From Pyxidicoccus sp. MSG2 (GTDB lineage Bacteria; Myxococcota; Myxococcia; Myxococcales; Myxococcaceae): DNA of 64,000 bases. The DNA lies in the NCBI RefSeq assembly GCF_026626705.1, contig NZ_JAPNKC010000001.1, forward strand, positions 7,520,001-7,584,000, given 5' to 3'. Positions within the stretch are counted from its first letter, which is position 1. Every line of letters begins with the position of its first letter. This document shows positions 1 through 9,452 of this stretch, piece after piece. The notes under the pieces are model-generated. The model did not search any database and was not told the DNA's origin. It was given only the letters and a program-made list of their open reading frames with translations. Made by a program: the position numbers and the translations under genes.

Positions 1-670
1 GGGTGAGGTGCTTCACCTCCTTCGTGCCGAAGTCATACAGGTGCACATCGCTGTCGGACAGGGAGCGGGACTTCTCCAGGGAGAGCCGCTGGCCGTCCGG
101 GGACACCTTCCCCAAATCGAAGCCGTCGTCGTTCTGGAAGACGAGGGTGCCCGCGTACGTCTTCGTGTCATGGCGGTACAGGTCCATGAAGCGCTCATCG
201 CGCGCGTTGCTGGAGACGTAGAAGGCGGAGCCGTCGTGGCTCCAGCCCTGGAAGCCGGCGCGCACCTTGTCGCCGGGGGTGAGGTCCGTCTCCTTGCCGT
301 CCGGCGTGCGCACGTAGAGGTGCGTCAGCCCGTTGCCCGCCTGGTCTCGCGTGAAGAGGACGCGCTCGTCCTTCGGGAAGTAGCCCACGGCGAACGTCGC
401 GTCCGTGGTGGAGTGGGTGAGCTGCGTCGGCTTGCCGCCCGTCACCGGCACGGAGAAGACGTTGAAGACGCCCGTCGGGTTGGACGTGAAGAGCACCCGC
501 TTCTCGTCGGGGGAGAAGGACGCGCCGAACACGTCCGTCGTCTCCATGAACTGCTCGATGGTGTACTGCTTCGACGGGCGGGTGACGGGCGGCCGCGGCG
601 CGGCCGGCGCCAGGGTGGGGACGAGCGCCAGGGCTGTGAGCGCGAGGGACACGGCCTGCCAGGACGGCAT
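1..670 (-). CDS. S9-family peptidase (prolyl oligopeptidase-like), N-terminal part
   Basis: The first 223 codons of a secreted protein lie on the minus strand; the 3' end is beyond position 1. The product starts MPSWQAVSLALTALALVPT, a Sec-type signal peptide, and continues with repeated WD40/TolB-like strands such as 'FGASFSPDEKRVLFTSN' and 'DGFDLGKVSPDGQRLSLEK'. This is the usual beta-propeller that precedes the alpha/beta-hydrolase domain of S9 peptidases (dipeptidyl aminopeptidase/acylaminoacyl peptidase type). The catalytic domain is outside the window, so a stand-alone TolB-like propeller protein remains possible. ATG at 670 is the only start that leaves an intact signal peptide. The gene diverges from the MshEN gene at 895. 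Confidence 0.72.
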   Translation of the reverse strand, partial: MPSWQAVSLALTALALVPTLAPAAPRPPVTRPSKQYTIEQFMETTDVFGASFSPDEKRVLFTSNPTGVFNVFSVPVTGGKPTQLTHSTTDATFAVGYFPKDERVLFTRDQAGNGLTHLYVRTPDGKETDLTPGDKVRAGFQGWSHDGSAFYVSSNARDERFMDLYRHDTKTYAGTLVFQNDDGFDLGKVSPDGQRLSLEKSRSLSDSDVHLYDFGTKEVKHLT

Positions 671-894
671 GAGCTCTCCAGGGAGCGAGGAAGGGCCGCG
701 AATCTCGCGCAACGCCTCACGCAAGGCGAGGTTCTCGACACTTCCCGTCACGGGCTGTCATTCCGAAAGCCAGGCGGTGGAAAAGGTTTCACCCGGGCTG
801 AGCATGCCCGGTGCAACCGTGCGGAAGCACTGGGCCACTGTGTGGCACGGCGTACGCACGTCCCACTCCGCGAAGCATGCCGTGGGGGTGGGTC

Positions 895-1416
895 GTGCGG
901 CGCATGCGGTTGGGGGAGCTGCTGCTTCACCTGGGACTGGTGACGCGGGAGCAATTGGAAGCGGCGCTGGCGTACCACTCGCGGTGGCACTGCCGGCTGG
1001 GCGAGGCGCTGGTGTACCTGCGGCTGCTCACGCCGGAGCAGGTACAGCGAGCGCTGTCCAGCCAGCTCAGGGTGCCCTTCGTCCGGGGTGAGCAGATGGA
1101 GAAGGTGCCGGCCGCGGTGGTGAGGAGCGTCCCGGCGGACGTGCTGACGCGGCTGAGGGTGTGCCCGCTGCGCGTGGAACGCCAGGGCTCGCGCGGCATC
1201 CTCTACGTGGCGACCGACCAGCCAGAGAACCTGCCTGCCCTGGACGAGCTGTCGTTCATCACCCACTTTACCGTGCGCCCGGTGCTCGCCCTGCCGGACG
1301 ACATCGAGCGGACGCTGCGCCACCACGGCCTGTCCGGCACGCGGGGCATCGCCCCCCTGGAGCTGGCGCCCGACGACGGGCCCGCCCTGGAAATCACGCG
1401 GGGAGGTGAGCCCTAG
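895..1416 (+). CDS. MshEN (GspE N-terminal) domain protein, likely c-di-GMP binding
   Basis: A 173-aa protein with two tandem MshEN motifs right after the start: MRLGELLLHLGLVTREQLEAA and, about 30 residues later, RLGEALVYLRLLTPEQVQRA. In MshE and related type II secretion/pilus ATPases this module (the GspE_N superfamily) binds cyclic-di-GMP through paired RLG...L motifs. No Walker-type ATPase domain follows, so the protein looks like a free-standing sensor or adaptor. GTG at 895 and ATG at 904 are both in frame; a G-rich stretch just upstream (gggggtggg) favours 895. Stand-alone MshEN proteins are common in myxobacteria, and this neighbourhood gives no clue to its partner. Confidence 0.7.
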   Translation: MRRMRLGELLLHLGLVTREQLEAALAYHSRWHCRLGEALVYLRLLTPEQVQRALSSQLRVPFVRGEQMEKVPAAVVRSVPADVLTRLRVCPLRVERQGSRGILYVATDQPENLPALDELSFITHFTVRPVLALPDDIERTLRHHGLSGTRGIAPLELAPDDGPALEITRGGEP

Positions 1417-1543
1417 CCCCACCTCGCCTGCCGTCCTGGAGTGAGCCACCAGGGTCGCGCCTGTCCGGTCGCCTGAAATGCGGGGCGGGTGGGGGCTGCT
1501 TCTGGGGGAAGTGAAAGCCATCCCCTTCCGCGTTGTGTTGGCG

Positions 1544-2569
1544 ATGCACGATTCCCAGACCACTCCCATCAGCACCGCCCCGAACCTGCTCCCTGCCCAG
1601 CGCAACCAGCTGGTCGTCCCGGTGCCCGAGGACTCGTTCCGGGAAGCCTTCGAGGAAGCACGAGAGTGGCTCGACAACGTCCACGAGCGGATGTTGGGCG
1701 GCCCCGACGAGGTACTGCGGCAGAACATGCACTCGTTGCACCTGGGCCTCATCACCCTGCGACGGCGGTGGAGCCCGGAGGTATGGCGGCGCTTCTGCAA
1801 GGAGACGGCGAAGAAGCACCCGCTGCGGCCCTTCCTGCACCAGTGCCCCTTCACGCGCCGCGCGTTCGAGCGCCCCCGCGGGTACGCCGGGGACGCGGTC
1901 CTCATCGACTACCTCTACATGGACCGGGCCGCGGACGAGCTGCACGCGGGCCGTGAAATCTACAAGTACATGCACCAGCAGCCCAGCTCGCTCAGCGTCC
2001 GCGAGCGGAAGCTCCTGCTGGCGCGGGCCATCGACGACACGGCCGAGCGCGTCCCCGGCGGCGCGCGCATCCTCTCCGTGGCGTGTGGCCACCTGCGCGA
2101 GGCCGAGTCCTCGCGCGCGGTGGTCGAGCACCGCGTGGGTGAGCTCATCGCCTTCGACCAGGACCCGCTGAGCCTGGCGGAGATTTCCCACCACAACCCG
2201 CTCGACGTGGTGAAGCCGGTGTGCGGCTCGGTGCGCGCGCTCCTGTCGGGCAAGACGAAGTTCCAGGACATGGACTTCGTCTACTCGGCGGGCCTCTACG
2301 ACTACCTCTCGGACTCCGTGGCCACGCGCCTTACCGGGCTGCTGTTCGGCATGCTGCGCTCGGGCGGGAGGATGCTGGTGGCCAACTTCGCCATGTACCC
2401 GCCGGAGACGGGCTACATGGAGGCCTTCATGGACTGGTGGCTCATCTACCGCGACGAGGACGGCATGCGCGCGCTGCTGGGCGAGGTGCCCCTGGACCAG
2501 CTCGCCTCCGTGCGCCTGTACCGGGACAGTCAGGACAACGTCATCTACCTGGAGCTGACGCGGCGTTGA
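1544..2569 (+). CDS. class I SAM-dependent methyltransferase family protein
   Basis: The 341-aa product has a helical N-terminal part, then a motif 'RPRGYAGDAVLIDYLY' near residue 130. After that comes a Rossmann-type methyltransferase core: 'GGARILSVACGHLREAE' is motif I, 'LIAFDQDPLSLAEI' carries the acidic loop at the end of beta-2, and 'MDFVYSAGLYDYLSD' is motif IV. The RGYAGDA motif resembles proteins annotated as extracellular-factor (3-hydroxypalmitic acid methyl ester) biosynthesis methyltransferases, so a small lipid or signal molecule could be the substrate; that is family-level inference. The frame is open upstream to 1478, but ATG 1544 (MHDSQTT) gives the more natural start. It converges on the large kinase gene, ending 28 bp from it. 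Confidence 0.6.
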   Translation: MHDSQTTPISTAPNLLPAQRNQLVVPVPEDSFREAFEEAREWLDNVHERMLGGPDEVLRQNMHSLHLGLITLRRRWSPEVWRRFCKETAKKHPLRPFLHQCPFTRRAFERPRGYAGDAVLIDYLYMDRAADELHAGREIYKYMHQQPSSLSVRERKLLLARAIDDTAERVPGGARILSVACGHLREAESSRAVVEHRVGELIAFDQDPLSLAEISHHNPLDVVKPVCGSVRALLSGKTKFQDMDFVYSAGLYDYLSDSVATRLTGLLFGMLRSGGRMLVANFAMYPPETGYMEAFMDWWLIYRDEDGMRALLGEVPLDQLASVRLYRDSQDNVIYLELTRR

Positions 2570-2597
2570 CGCGCGCACGGCGCGCGGGGCTCGGATT

Positions 2598-5500
2598 TCA
2601 GTGCACGGGCCCCGAGCGGGGCAGGGTGACGGTGAAGGTGGAGCCCTGGCCCGGGGTGCTCTCCACGTCGATGGCGCCGCCCAGGGCCTGCACGATTTCG
2701 CGGACAATCCACAGGCCCAGGCCGAAGCCGCCGTAGTGGCGCACGGACACCGCGCGCTCGAAGCGCTCGAAGATGCGCTCGCGGTCCTCCTCCGCGATGC
2801 CGATGCCGAAGTCGCTCACCTTCAGCCGGACGATGCCGTCGTTCTCCTGCAGGTCGATTTCGATGGGCTTGCCCGCGCCGTACTTCATGGCGTTGGCCAG
2901 CAGGTTGCCCACCACCTGCTCCAGCCTCATGGCGTCCCAGCGGCCCACCATGGCGGGCGCGGAGGTGCGCAGGCGGGCGGGGCACTCGGCGCGGGTGAGC
3001 GCCTCGCGGCTGCGCTCCAGCTGACCCTTCACCAGCGCCACCAGGTCCACGTCCTCCAGCTTGATGTGGAGCTGGCCCTGGGCGATGCGGGAGATGTCCA
3101 GCAAGTCATTCACCAGCCGCCCCAGCCGCTGCGTCTGCGAGTAGGCGGACTCCAGCTTGGCGCCGAGCTTCTCCGGGGACAGCGGCTTCTGCGTGCCCGC
3201 GCGCACCTGGGACTGGAGCCCCTGGATGTGGAGCTGCAGGGAGGTGAGCGGCGTCTTCAATTCATGCGCGGCGATGGAGAGGAAGTCGTCGCGCCGGCGC
3301 ACGGCCTCCTGCTCGGCGCGGTACAGGCGGCCCTGCTCCTCGGAGAGGGCGGCGATGCGGGCGAAGTTCTCCGCGTTCTCCAGGGCGGCGCCCGCCAGCA
3401 CGGTGACGAACTCCGCCAGCCGCTCCTCGTCCTCACCGAAGAGCGCGCCCACCTGCCGGTGGCTCGCCACCACGCAGGCCACCGTCTTGCCGCGCACCTG
3501 GATGGGCGCGCACAGCAGCGAGCGCACCCCGAGCAGCTCCATGCTCTCGCTCACCCCGCCGGGCAGCCCCTGGCCCATGACGGCGATGCGGCCCGTCTCC
3601 AGCGTGCGGGCCAGCGCCGTGCGGCTGACGCCCTGGGCCTGCAGTTCCTCGTCGGGCAGCAAGACTTGCGGGTCCAGCACCACGCAGTGCTCGGCGCGCA
3701 GGAGCTCCAGCATGGACTGGCGCACGGCCTCGATGACGGCCTCTCGCGACAGGGCGGAGGCCAGGCGGCGGCCGGCCTCGAGCACGCGCGGGAAGCGGTC
3801 CACCAGCGACAGCGTGCCCACGCCGCCGTTGTCGCGCTCGGCCTCGGGGGTGACGCCCTCCCCCAGGGCCTCCAGCTCGCGGGTGGCCTCCGCCACGTCC
3901 TCCACGGCGCCGGGCCAGTCCAGCGCCCGCCCCAGTTCGCCGCGCGCCTTGAGCGTCAGCGCGCGCTCCTCGCGCATCTCCTGGGCCTCGGCCACGCGCA
4001 GGGACTGCTCCAGGTAGCGGCGCGCGCGCCGGGGGTGGCCGCGCATGGCGGCCAGCAGGCCCCGCTCGCGCAGCGCGTGGGGGAGGTTGTTGTGGTACGT
4101 GCGGGCCGTCTGGTGGGCGCGCTTCGCCACCGCGTCCGCGCGCTCCAGCAGCGCGTCGCGGCGGGCGGGGTGCAGGCTGGAGGTGCCCTCGGCGAGCTGG
4201 CGCAGGGCGGTGGCGAGCCAGGGAGCAATCGGCGCCACGTACTCCTGCCGCAGGTGGGCCTCGTCGACGAGCCGCTCGGCGCGCTCCAGCACCTCCACCG
4301 CGCCGGCGGCGTCGCCCAGGCGCAGCAGGCGGATGGCCTCGGCCTGGAGGACGCCCGCGTAGCTCTGCGGGTCCGGTTGGTCCGGGTTGGTGAGCTCGGC
4401 CTCCAGGAGCGAGCCGGGGATGCGGCCGCCGGCGGCCTTGGCCCAGGCCTCCAGGCCCAGCCGCTGCGCGTAGCGGTCCCCCAGCGCCGTCGCGGCCGCG
4501 TGCAGCCGCTGGCTGGTCTCCAGCGCCTCCTTGAGGCGGCCCAGCCGGTAGAGGGACATCGCAATCTGGAAGGTGGCGTTGTTCACCTCCCACGGGTCGC
4601 CGGTGCGCTCCAGCAGGCGCACCGCCTCGCGGCACTTCTCGATGCAGTCGCGGAAGCGTGACGAGGCATAGAAGGCCAGCCCGTAGAAGTGCAGCGACTG
4701 GCCCTGGCCCCACACGTCGCCCTGCTGCCGGCGCAGCGCGAGCGACTTCTCCGCGTACGCGTACGCGCGGCTGAACCAGGGCAGGGTGGTGAGCGCGGGC
4801 GAGTGCGCCGAGTACGCCTGCGCCAGCTCCGGCGTGGGCGGGTAGCGCTCGGCGAGATTCAAGTCGCGCAGGTGCGCCCACAGCACGGCCATGCGCCCGC
4901 GCCGGTACCAGTAGCCGTAGGCGAGGCGGCTGTAGAGCTGGATGGCCAGCATGTCGTTCTCGCCCCGCTCCAGCGGGCGGCGCGCGAGGAACGCGCGCGG
5001 GGCCACGGTGTGGCCCGCCTGCGAGAGGATTTCCCACAGCGAGCTGGCGCCGGTGAGCAGGCCGCGCGGAGGCACCCAGCGCCCCAGCAGCTTGAGGCTC
5101 TGCTCCAGGTACGTGTTGGCCTGGCCGAAGTCTCCGCGCTTGAAGGCCAGCTCCCCCAACTGGCCGAGGATGCGGGCCTGCTCCGGCTTGTCGTGGGCGA
5201 GCGACTGGGCGCGCTCGAGCTGCTGCCGCGACTCCTCGTAGCGGCCGCGCAGCATGAGGACGTTGCCCAGGCCGGCGGCGATGCTGAAGCGGGTGCCCGC
5301 GTCGGCGCCGGGCGCGCCGCGCTCGGCGATGCGGTAGTTCAGCTCCGCCGTCTCCAGGGCGAAGCGCTGGCGGGCCTGCTCGGCGGCGATCAGCGCATGG
5401 GGCAGTGCCTGCTGGTACTCGCCCGCAGCGTCGAAGTGGTACGCCAGCTCGAAGGAGTCCTGCGGGACGCTCTTCGCCGCGGCCCGCGCCGCCAGCCGGT

Positions 5501-7562
5501 GCAGCTCGCGGCGCTCCTGCGGCGTCAGCATGTCCAGCAGCACCTCGCGCAGCTTGTCGTGCACGAAGGTGTAGCGGGAGCCGTCCGCCCACAACATGTG
5601 CCGGCGGCGTGGCTCGTCCAGCGCGCGCACCACGTCCGCGGGGGTGTTGCCGGCCAGGGCCGCCATGCGCCCCAGGTCGAAGGCCTTGCCCAGGATGGCG
5701 CCCACCGACATGAGGCGCAGCGCATCCGGGGGCAACAGGCGCAGGCGCCGCACGAGGAAGGTGGCCGCCTGACGCGAGGAGCGCGCGTGCGCCATGGCCT
5801 CCGCCTGCACCTGCCAGCCGTTCGGGCCGGGCACCAGCACGCCGTCCTCGACGAGGCCGTGCAGCACGGCGCTGGCCATGAAGGGGTTGCCCTCGGACAG
5901 GCGCGTGACGAGGTCGGTGGCCTCGTGCGGGAGCGCGCCGGCCATGGACTCAGCCAGCCGCGTCACGTCCGCGGGGCCGAAGGCGGACAATCTCAGATGG
6001 GCGGTGGGAGCCAGCCGCCGCAGCACGTGCGTGGAGGAGATGTCCTCGCTGCGAAAGGAGACGACGACGAGCACGCGGCCCCGGGCCTGGCGGCGCGCGA
6101 GCGACCAGCCCTCCAGCGCGCGCAGCGTCAGCTCGTCCGCCCACTGGCAGTCGTCCAGCACCACCACGGCGGGTTCGTCCTCCGTGCCCAGCGCGCCCAG
6201 CAGCGCGGTGAGGGCCCAGATGCTGCGGCTCTCACCCAGCGACTCCGGCCCCAGGCCCTGGGCCGTGGCCTGGGGCACGGGGCAGAGCGCGGGCTCCAAC
6301 TGCGGCAGCACCGTGCACAGCCCGGCCTCCTGGCCCGCCAGCCGCTCGCGCAACACCTGCGCCAGTGCGGGCCGCTCCTTCATGGCGGTGGTGATTCCCG
6401 TGGCCACGCCGGCGAAGAGCTGGAAGGGCCGCTGCGCGGCCTGGTCCAGCGCCTGGCCCTGGAGCACCCACGCGCGGTGCTGCAGGGCGCGCGCGGAGAA
6501 CTCCTCCAGGAGGCGGCTCTTGCCGCCGCCGGACTCGCCCTCCACCACGACGAGCCGGCCCGGGTCCGTGCGGGTGCGCTCCAGCTCGCGCTCCAGCGTC
6601 GCCACCTCCTCTTGGCGGCCGACGAAGGAGGGCTCGGTGAGGCTGCGGCGCTGGTCGTGCGCGCCGGTGACGAGCTCCGGCTCCGCCTGTCCGTGCGCCA
6701 GCGCCTCCTCGATGTCGCGCAGGTCGGCCAGCGCGGACTCGGCGGACTGGTAGCGGTCCGGCGGGTCCGTCTGGAGAAGGCGTGAGATGAGTTCCTCCAG
6801 CGCGCGTGGCACCTCCACGCCCACCGCGCGCAGCCGGGGCCGCGTCGCCAGGTGCTGGCGGAGGACTTCCCCCACGGAGGTGCCGTCGAAGGCGGGCCGG
6901 CCGGAGAGCGCCTCGAAGAGGACGATGCCCACCGAGTACAGGTCCGACGTGGCCTCCACCGGCCGGTTGAGCAACCCCGCCTGCTCCGGCGACAGGTAGC
7001 GCGCGGTGCCCACGGGCAAATCACGCAGGGACGGGTCCAGCCGCTCGCTGCGGGACAGGCCGAAGTCCACCAGGGTGGCGTGGGAGAGGGGCTTGCCGGA
7101 GACGAGGAGGTTGGAGGGCTTCACGTCGCGGTGGAGGACGCCGTGGCGGTGGGCCTCGGCCAGCGCGGTGAGGACCGAGCGGCCCAGGATGAGCGCCTCC
7201 GGTACGGAGAGGGGCCCCTCGGACAGGCGCTCCTCCAGCGTCTCGCCCTCCAGCCAGGGCGTCACGAGGTAGAGCAGCTCGCCAGAGGTGCCCAGGTGGC
7301 GCACGGGGACGATGGTGGAGGAGTCCAGGCGGGAGAGGACGGACGCCTCGTGCTCCAGCCGATGCCGGGCCGCGGGCGCGAGCGCCACGGCGGAGGTCAG
7401 CTTGACGACCACGCGCTCACCGGTGCGCAGGTCGTTGCCCACCCACGTGGAGATGCCGCGGCCGGTCTTCAGGCGTTGAACCAGCTCGAAGCGGTTCCCC
7501 AGACGCCTGCCTGGCTGCGGCTCTCCGGGAGCGGCGCCGGCATATTGGAAGCCCTCAGCCAT
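2598..7562 (-). CDS. Ser/Thr kinase - AAA ATPase - GAF - histidine kinase fusion
   Basis: One uninterrupted 1654-aa frame. Residues ~20-285 form a Hanks-type kinase: 'VVVK' lysine, HRDVKPSN catalytic loop, DFG, and SPEQ in the P+1 region. Residues ~320-700 are a STAND/AAA-type ATPase with P-loop GESGGGKS (~341-349) and a Walker B-like 'AVVVLDDCQWADEL'. About 450 residues of helical TPR-like repeats follow. A GAF domain covers ~1180-1330, then a HisKA domain with 'AAHELKTPLTS' (His ~1434), and an HATPase_c domain with NLLANAMKYG, DFGIGI and FGLGLWIVRE near the C-terminus. No transmembrane segment is evident, so it is probably cytosolic. These trifunctional sensors are typical of myxobacteria and cyanobacteria; input and output are unknown. 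Its promoter must lie in the 220-bp gap up to position 7782. Confidence 0.9.
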   Translation of the reverse strand: MAEGFQYAGAAPGEPQPGRRLGNRFELVQRLKTGRGISTWVGNDLRTGERVVVKLTSAVALAPAARHRLEHEASVLSRLDSSTIVPVRHLGTSGELLYLVTPWLEGETLEERLSEGPLSVPEALILGRSVLTALAEAHRHGVLHRDVKPSNLLVSGKPLSHATLVDFGLSRSERLDPSLRDLPVGTARYLSPEQAGLLNRPVEATSDLYSVGIVLFEALSGRPAFDGTSVGEVLRQHLATRPRLRAVGVEVPRALEELISRLLQTDPPDRYQSAESALADLRDIEEALAHGQAEPELVTGAHDQRRSLTEPSFVGRQEEVATLERELERTRTDPGRLVVVEGESGGGKSRLLEEFSARALQHRAWVLQGQALDQAAQRPFQLFAGVATGITTAMKERPALAQVLRERLAGQEAGLCTVLPQLEPALCPVPQATAQGLGPESLGESRSIWALTALLGALGTEDEPAVVVLDDCQWADELTLRALEGWSLARRQARGRVLVVVSFRSEDISSTHVLRRLAPTAHLRLSAFGPADVTRLAESMAGALPHEATDLVTRLSEGNPFMASAVLHGLVEDGVLVPGPNGWQVQAEAMAHARSSRQAATFLVRRLRLLPPDALRLMSVGAILGKAFDLGRMAALAGNTPADVVRALDEPRRRHMLWADGSRYTFVHDKLREVLLDMLTPQERRELHRLAARAAAKSVPQDSFELAYHFDAAGEYQQALPHALIAAEQARQRFALETAELNYRIAERGAPGADAGTRFSIAAGLGNVLMLRGRYEESRQQLERAQSLAHDKPEQARILGQLGELAFKRGDFGQANTYLEQSLKLLGRWVPPRGLLTGASSLWEILSQAGHTVAPRAFLARRPLERGENDMLAIQLYSRLAYGYWYRRGRMAVLWAHLRDLNLAERYPPTPELAQAYSAHSPALTTLPWFSRAYAYAEKSLALRRQQGDVWGQGQSLHFYGLAFYASSRFRDCIEKCREAVRLLERTGDPWEVNNATFQIAMSLYRLGRLKEALETSQRLHAAATALGDRYAQRLGLEAWAKAAGGRIPGSLLEAELTNPDQPDPQSYAGVLQAEAIRLLRLGDAAGAVEVLERAERLVDEAHLRQEYVAPIAPWLATALRQLAEGTSSLHPARRDALLERADAVAKRAHQTARTYHNNLPHALRERGLLAAMRGHPRRARRYLEQSLRVAEAQEMREERALTLKARGELGRALDWPGAVEDVAEATRELEALGEGVTPEAERDNGGVGTLSLVDRFPRVLEAGRRLASALSREAVIEAVRQSMLELLRAEHCVVLDPQVLLPDEELQAQGVSRTALARTLETGRIAVMGQGLPGGVSESMELLGVRSLLCAPIQVRGKTVACVVASHRQVGALFGEDEERLAEFVTVLAGAALENAENFARIAALSEEQGRLYRAEQEAVRRRDDFLSIAAHELKTPLTSLQLHIQGLQSQVRAGTQKPLSPEKLGAKLESAYSQTQRLGRLVNDLLDISRIAQGQLHIKLEDVDLVALVKGQLERSREALTRAECPARLRTSAPAMVGRWDAMRLEQVVGNLLANAMKYGAGKPIEIDLQENDGIVRLKVSDFGIGIAEEDRERIFERFERAVSVRHYGGFGLGLWIVREIVQALGGAIDVESTPGQGSTFTVTLPRSGPVH

Positions 7563-7782
7563 TCAGTGCCCTCGCCCCCAATCGAATCGCTCCCCGCGAT
7601 ACGGTCGGCCGTGCGTCCCTCCCACAACCTTGGGTGCCGGAATGGATGGTGCCAAGGGGGAGGCAGGCGCACGCCTTCCGTGCACCGCCTGGGACATCAA
7701 CAGTCGTACACGCTTCGCTTCCCACCCGCTCGGGTGGCCGGGTGGAGGTGGCTCGGAGCCCGGGGGTGGGGACGGTGGCTCG
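7563..7782. other. 220-bp spacer upstream of the kinase fusion
   Basis: The spacer separates the 5' end of the kinase fusion (7562, minus strand) from the 3' end of the LysR gene (7783). It should contain the kinase promoter and the LysR transcription end. I found no clear -35/-10 pair, hairpin or small gene in it. Confidence 0.4.
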
Positions 7783-8694
7783 CTACGTCTGGTTGCCCCT
7801 GTGCGAAGGGGCCCTGGAGTCGGGGAAGAGTGTCTTCACGAAGTCGAGGAACACGCGGACCCGGGAGGGCAGGTGTCGGTTGGGAGGATGCAGCGCGTGG
7901 ATGGGCCGCTCCTCGCAGGCGTGCGCGTCGAGCACCGTGACGAGCGCGCCCGTGGCCAGCTCGCGCGCCACCATGAAGTCCATCATCCAGGCAATGCCGA
8001 GCCCCATCACCGCGGCGTCCCGCAGCGTGGCGCCCTGGCTGACGTGGAAGGCGCCGCGTGGCACGACGCGGCCGTCCTTGAAGCGCCACTCCCCCGTCAC
8101 CCCCTGGCGCAGGAAGCCCAGACACTGGTGCCGCGCCAGGTCCGTGGGCGCCACTGGCGTGCCATGGCGTTGCAGGTAGGCGGGGGAGGCCACGGCCACC
8201 AGCCGCGCCACCGCCAGCTTGCGCGCCACCAGCCGTGAGTCCGTCAGTTGTCCCATGCGGATGAGCACGTCGGCGCCCTCGGTGATGGGGTCCACGACTT
8301 CGTCGCGCAGCGTCAGGTGCAGCTCGACGCCCGGGTAGGCCTCCAGGAAGCGGGGCAGGGCGGGCGTGAGCACGAGCTGCCCGATGACCTGGGGCGCCTC
8401 CACGCGCAAGAGGCCCGTGGGCCGACTCCGGGAGCGGGCGAGTGACTCCCTGGCCTCGTCCAGCTCCGCGAGGATGCGCTGGCAGCGGGCGTAGAAGTCG
8501 CGCCCGTCCTCGGTGAGTCGGAGCGCCCGCGTCGTCCGCTGGAAGAGGCGCACGCCCAGCTCCTCCTCCAGCCGGGCGATGCGCCGGCTCACCGCGGAGG
8601 CGGTGACGGCGAGCCTGCGCGCCGCGCGCGTGAAGTCACCGTCCTCCACGGTGCGGACGAAGGCGTCGATGTTGGCGAGCGAGTGCATGGACAT
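7783..8694 (-). CDS. LysR-family transcriptional regulator
   Basis: A 303-aa LysR regulator. The N-terminal winged HTH is textbook: 'LANIDAFVRTVEDGDFTRAA' followed by the recognition helix region 'TASAVSRRIARLEEELGVRL' and 'FQRTTRALRLTEDG'. The C-terminal substrate-binding domain follows ('GLLRVEAPQVIGQLVLTPAL', 'GADVLIRMG'). The subgroup resembles CrgA/AaeR-like regulators. Starts at 8694 (MSMHSL) and 8688 (MHSL) fit the domain better than the longer frame to 8724. It diverges from the small membrane protein gene at 8834, the usual geometry for a LysR target, so autoregulation and control of that gene are likely (inference). Confidence 0.9.
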   Translation of the reverse strand: MSMHSLANIDAFVRTVEDGDFTRAARRLAVTASAVSRRIARLEEELGVRLFQRTTRALRLTEDGRDFYARCQRILAELDEARESLARSRSRPTGLLRVEAPQVIGQLVLTPALPRFLEAYPGVELHLTLRDEVVDPITEGADVLIRMGQLTDSRLVARKLAVARLVAVASPAYLQRHGTPVAPTDLARHQCLGFLRQGVTGEWRFKDGRVVPRGAFHVSQGATLRDAAVMGLGIAWMMDFMVARELATGALVTVLDAHACEERPIHALHPPNRHLPSRVRVFLDFVKTLFPDSRAPSHRGNQT

Positions 8695-8833
8695 GCGGGC
8701 ACGGGATTGATGCGAGGGACGCATGGATGATGTGCCGGGGCTTCACTCGCACTCAACCGGAGCGCACGGCACATCCCTCCTCGTGAGTCACGAGGCCCAC
8801 CCATGGGCCCGTGTACCCGAGGAGGAATGCGTG

Positions 8834-9334
8834 ATGGAGACCGGGAAACCGTCGATGTTCCGGGGCGCCGCGGGCCGCTCCGCCGTGGCTTCGCTCACCG
8901 TGCTGTTGCTGACGAGCGTGCACCATGCCTACGGCGCCTTCATCTACCGCACGCCGTGGCGGCTGCACATGGTGGGCGTGGCCGCCGTCACCGCCGTCGT
9001 CCTCCTGGGCGCGCTCGCCCTGTCACGCGCGAGATGGGCGTTCTTTCTCTTCGCCTTGACGACGCTCGCGGTGCCCGTGGGGATGGTGGGCGCGTTCGAG
9101 GGCTTCTACAACCACGTCCTCAAGAACGTCTTCTACTTCGGAGGCGCGTCCGTGGCCCTGCTGGAGCGGCTCTTCCCGCCGCCGACCTATGAGCTGCCGA
9201 ACGACTTCTTCTTCGAGCTGACCGGTGTGCTCCAGGTCGTCCCGGCGGTGCTCGCCCTCGTCCAGTTGCTCCGTGCCTTCCGCCGGGCTACCTGCGCACG
9301 AAGTACCGGGACGACCAGAGCAGCATCTTCGTGA
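8834..9334 (+). CDS. small multi-pass membrane protein with aberrant C-terminus
   Basis: The 166-aa product has about four hydrophobic segments: 'VASLTVLLLTSVHHAYGAF', 'MVGVAAVTAVVLLGALAL', 'AFFLFALTTLAVPVGMVG' and 'FELTGVLQVVPAVLALVQLL'. An ideal Shine-Dalgarno AGGAGG at 8820-8825 sits eight bases before ATG 8834, which decides the start. I do not recognise the family. The last ~18 residues (RRATCARSTGTTRAASS) are polar and encoded by DNA that in another frame reads as part of a decayed gene, so the original C-terminus has probably been lost at a recombination junction near 9280-9290. Divergent from the LysR gene, its probable regulator. Confidence 0.6.
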   Translation: METGKPSMFRGAAGRSAVASLTVLLLTSVHHAYGAFIYRTPWRLHMVGVAAVTAVVLLGALALSRARWAFFLFALTTLAVPVGMVGAFEGFYNHVLKNVFYFGGASVALLERLFPPPTYELPNDFFFELTGVLQVVPAVLALVQLLRAFRRATCARSTGTTRAASS

Positions 9335-9452
9335 AACTCAACAACCAGATGCGTGGGACCTCTACGTGGCCGCCACGGCCAACGGCGAGTGGGACAGCAA
9401 CACGGGCGCGAACTTCTACGCTCGCCTGCCGGCGCGGATGCCCTGCTGGTAA
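9286..9452 (+). pseudogene. frameshifted remnant of a possible carbohydrate-binding domain
   Basis: Two pieces in different frames read as continuous protein: 'GYLRTKYRDDQSSIFVKLNN' (from 9286) and, after a frame change near 9350, 'DAWDLYVAATANGEWDSNTG' continuing ANFYARLPA. The WDSNTGANF stretch resembles the WDNNxGxNY signature of CBM21/CBM25-type starch- and glycogen-binding domains; this is a weak, pattern-based guess. No start codon or complete frame exists. The fragment overlaps the abnormal 3' end of the membrane protein gene and is followed by a short direct repeat. Confidence 0.35.

Noticed and set aside
2601..4661. Long open frames antisense to the kinase fusion (and similar ones elsewhere)
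   Set aside because: Their products are His/Ala/Arg/Gly/Leu-rich with no domains, as expected from the complement of high-GC coding DNA.
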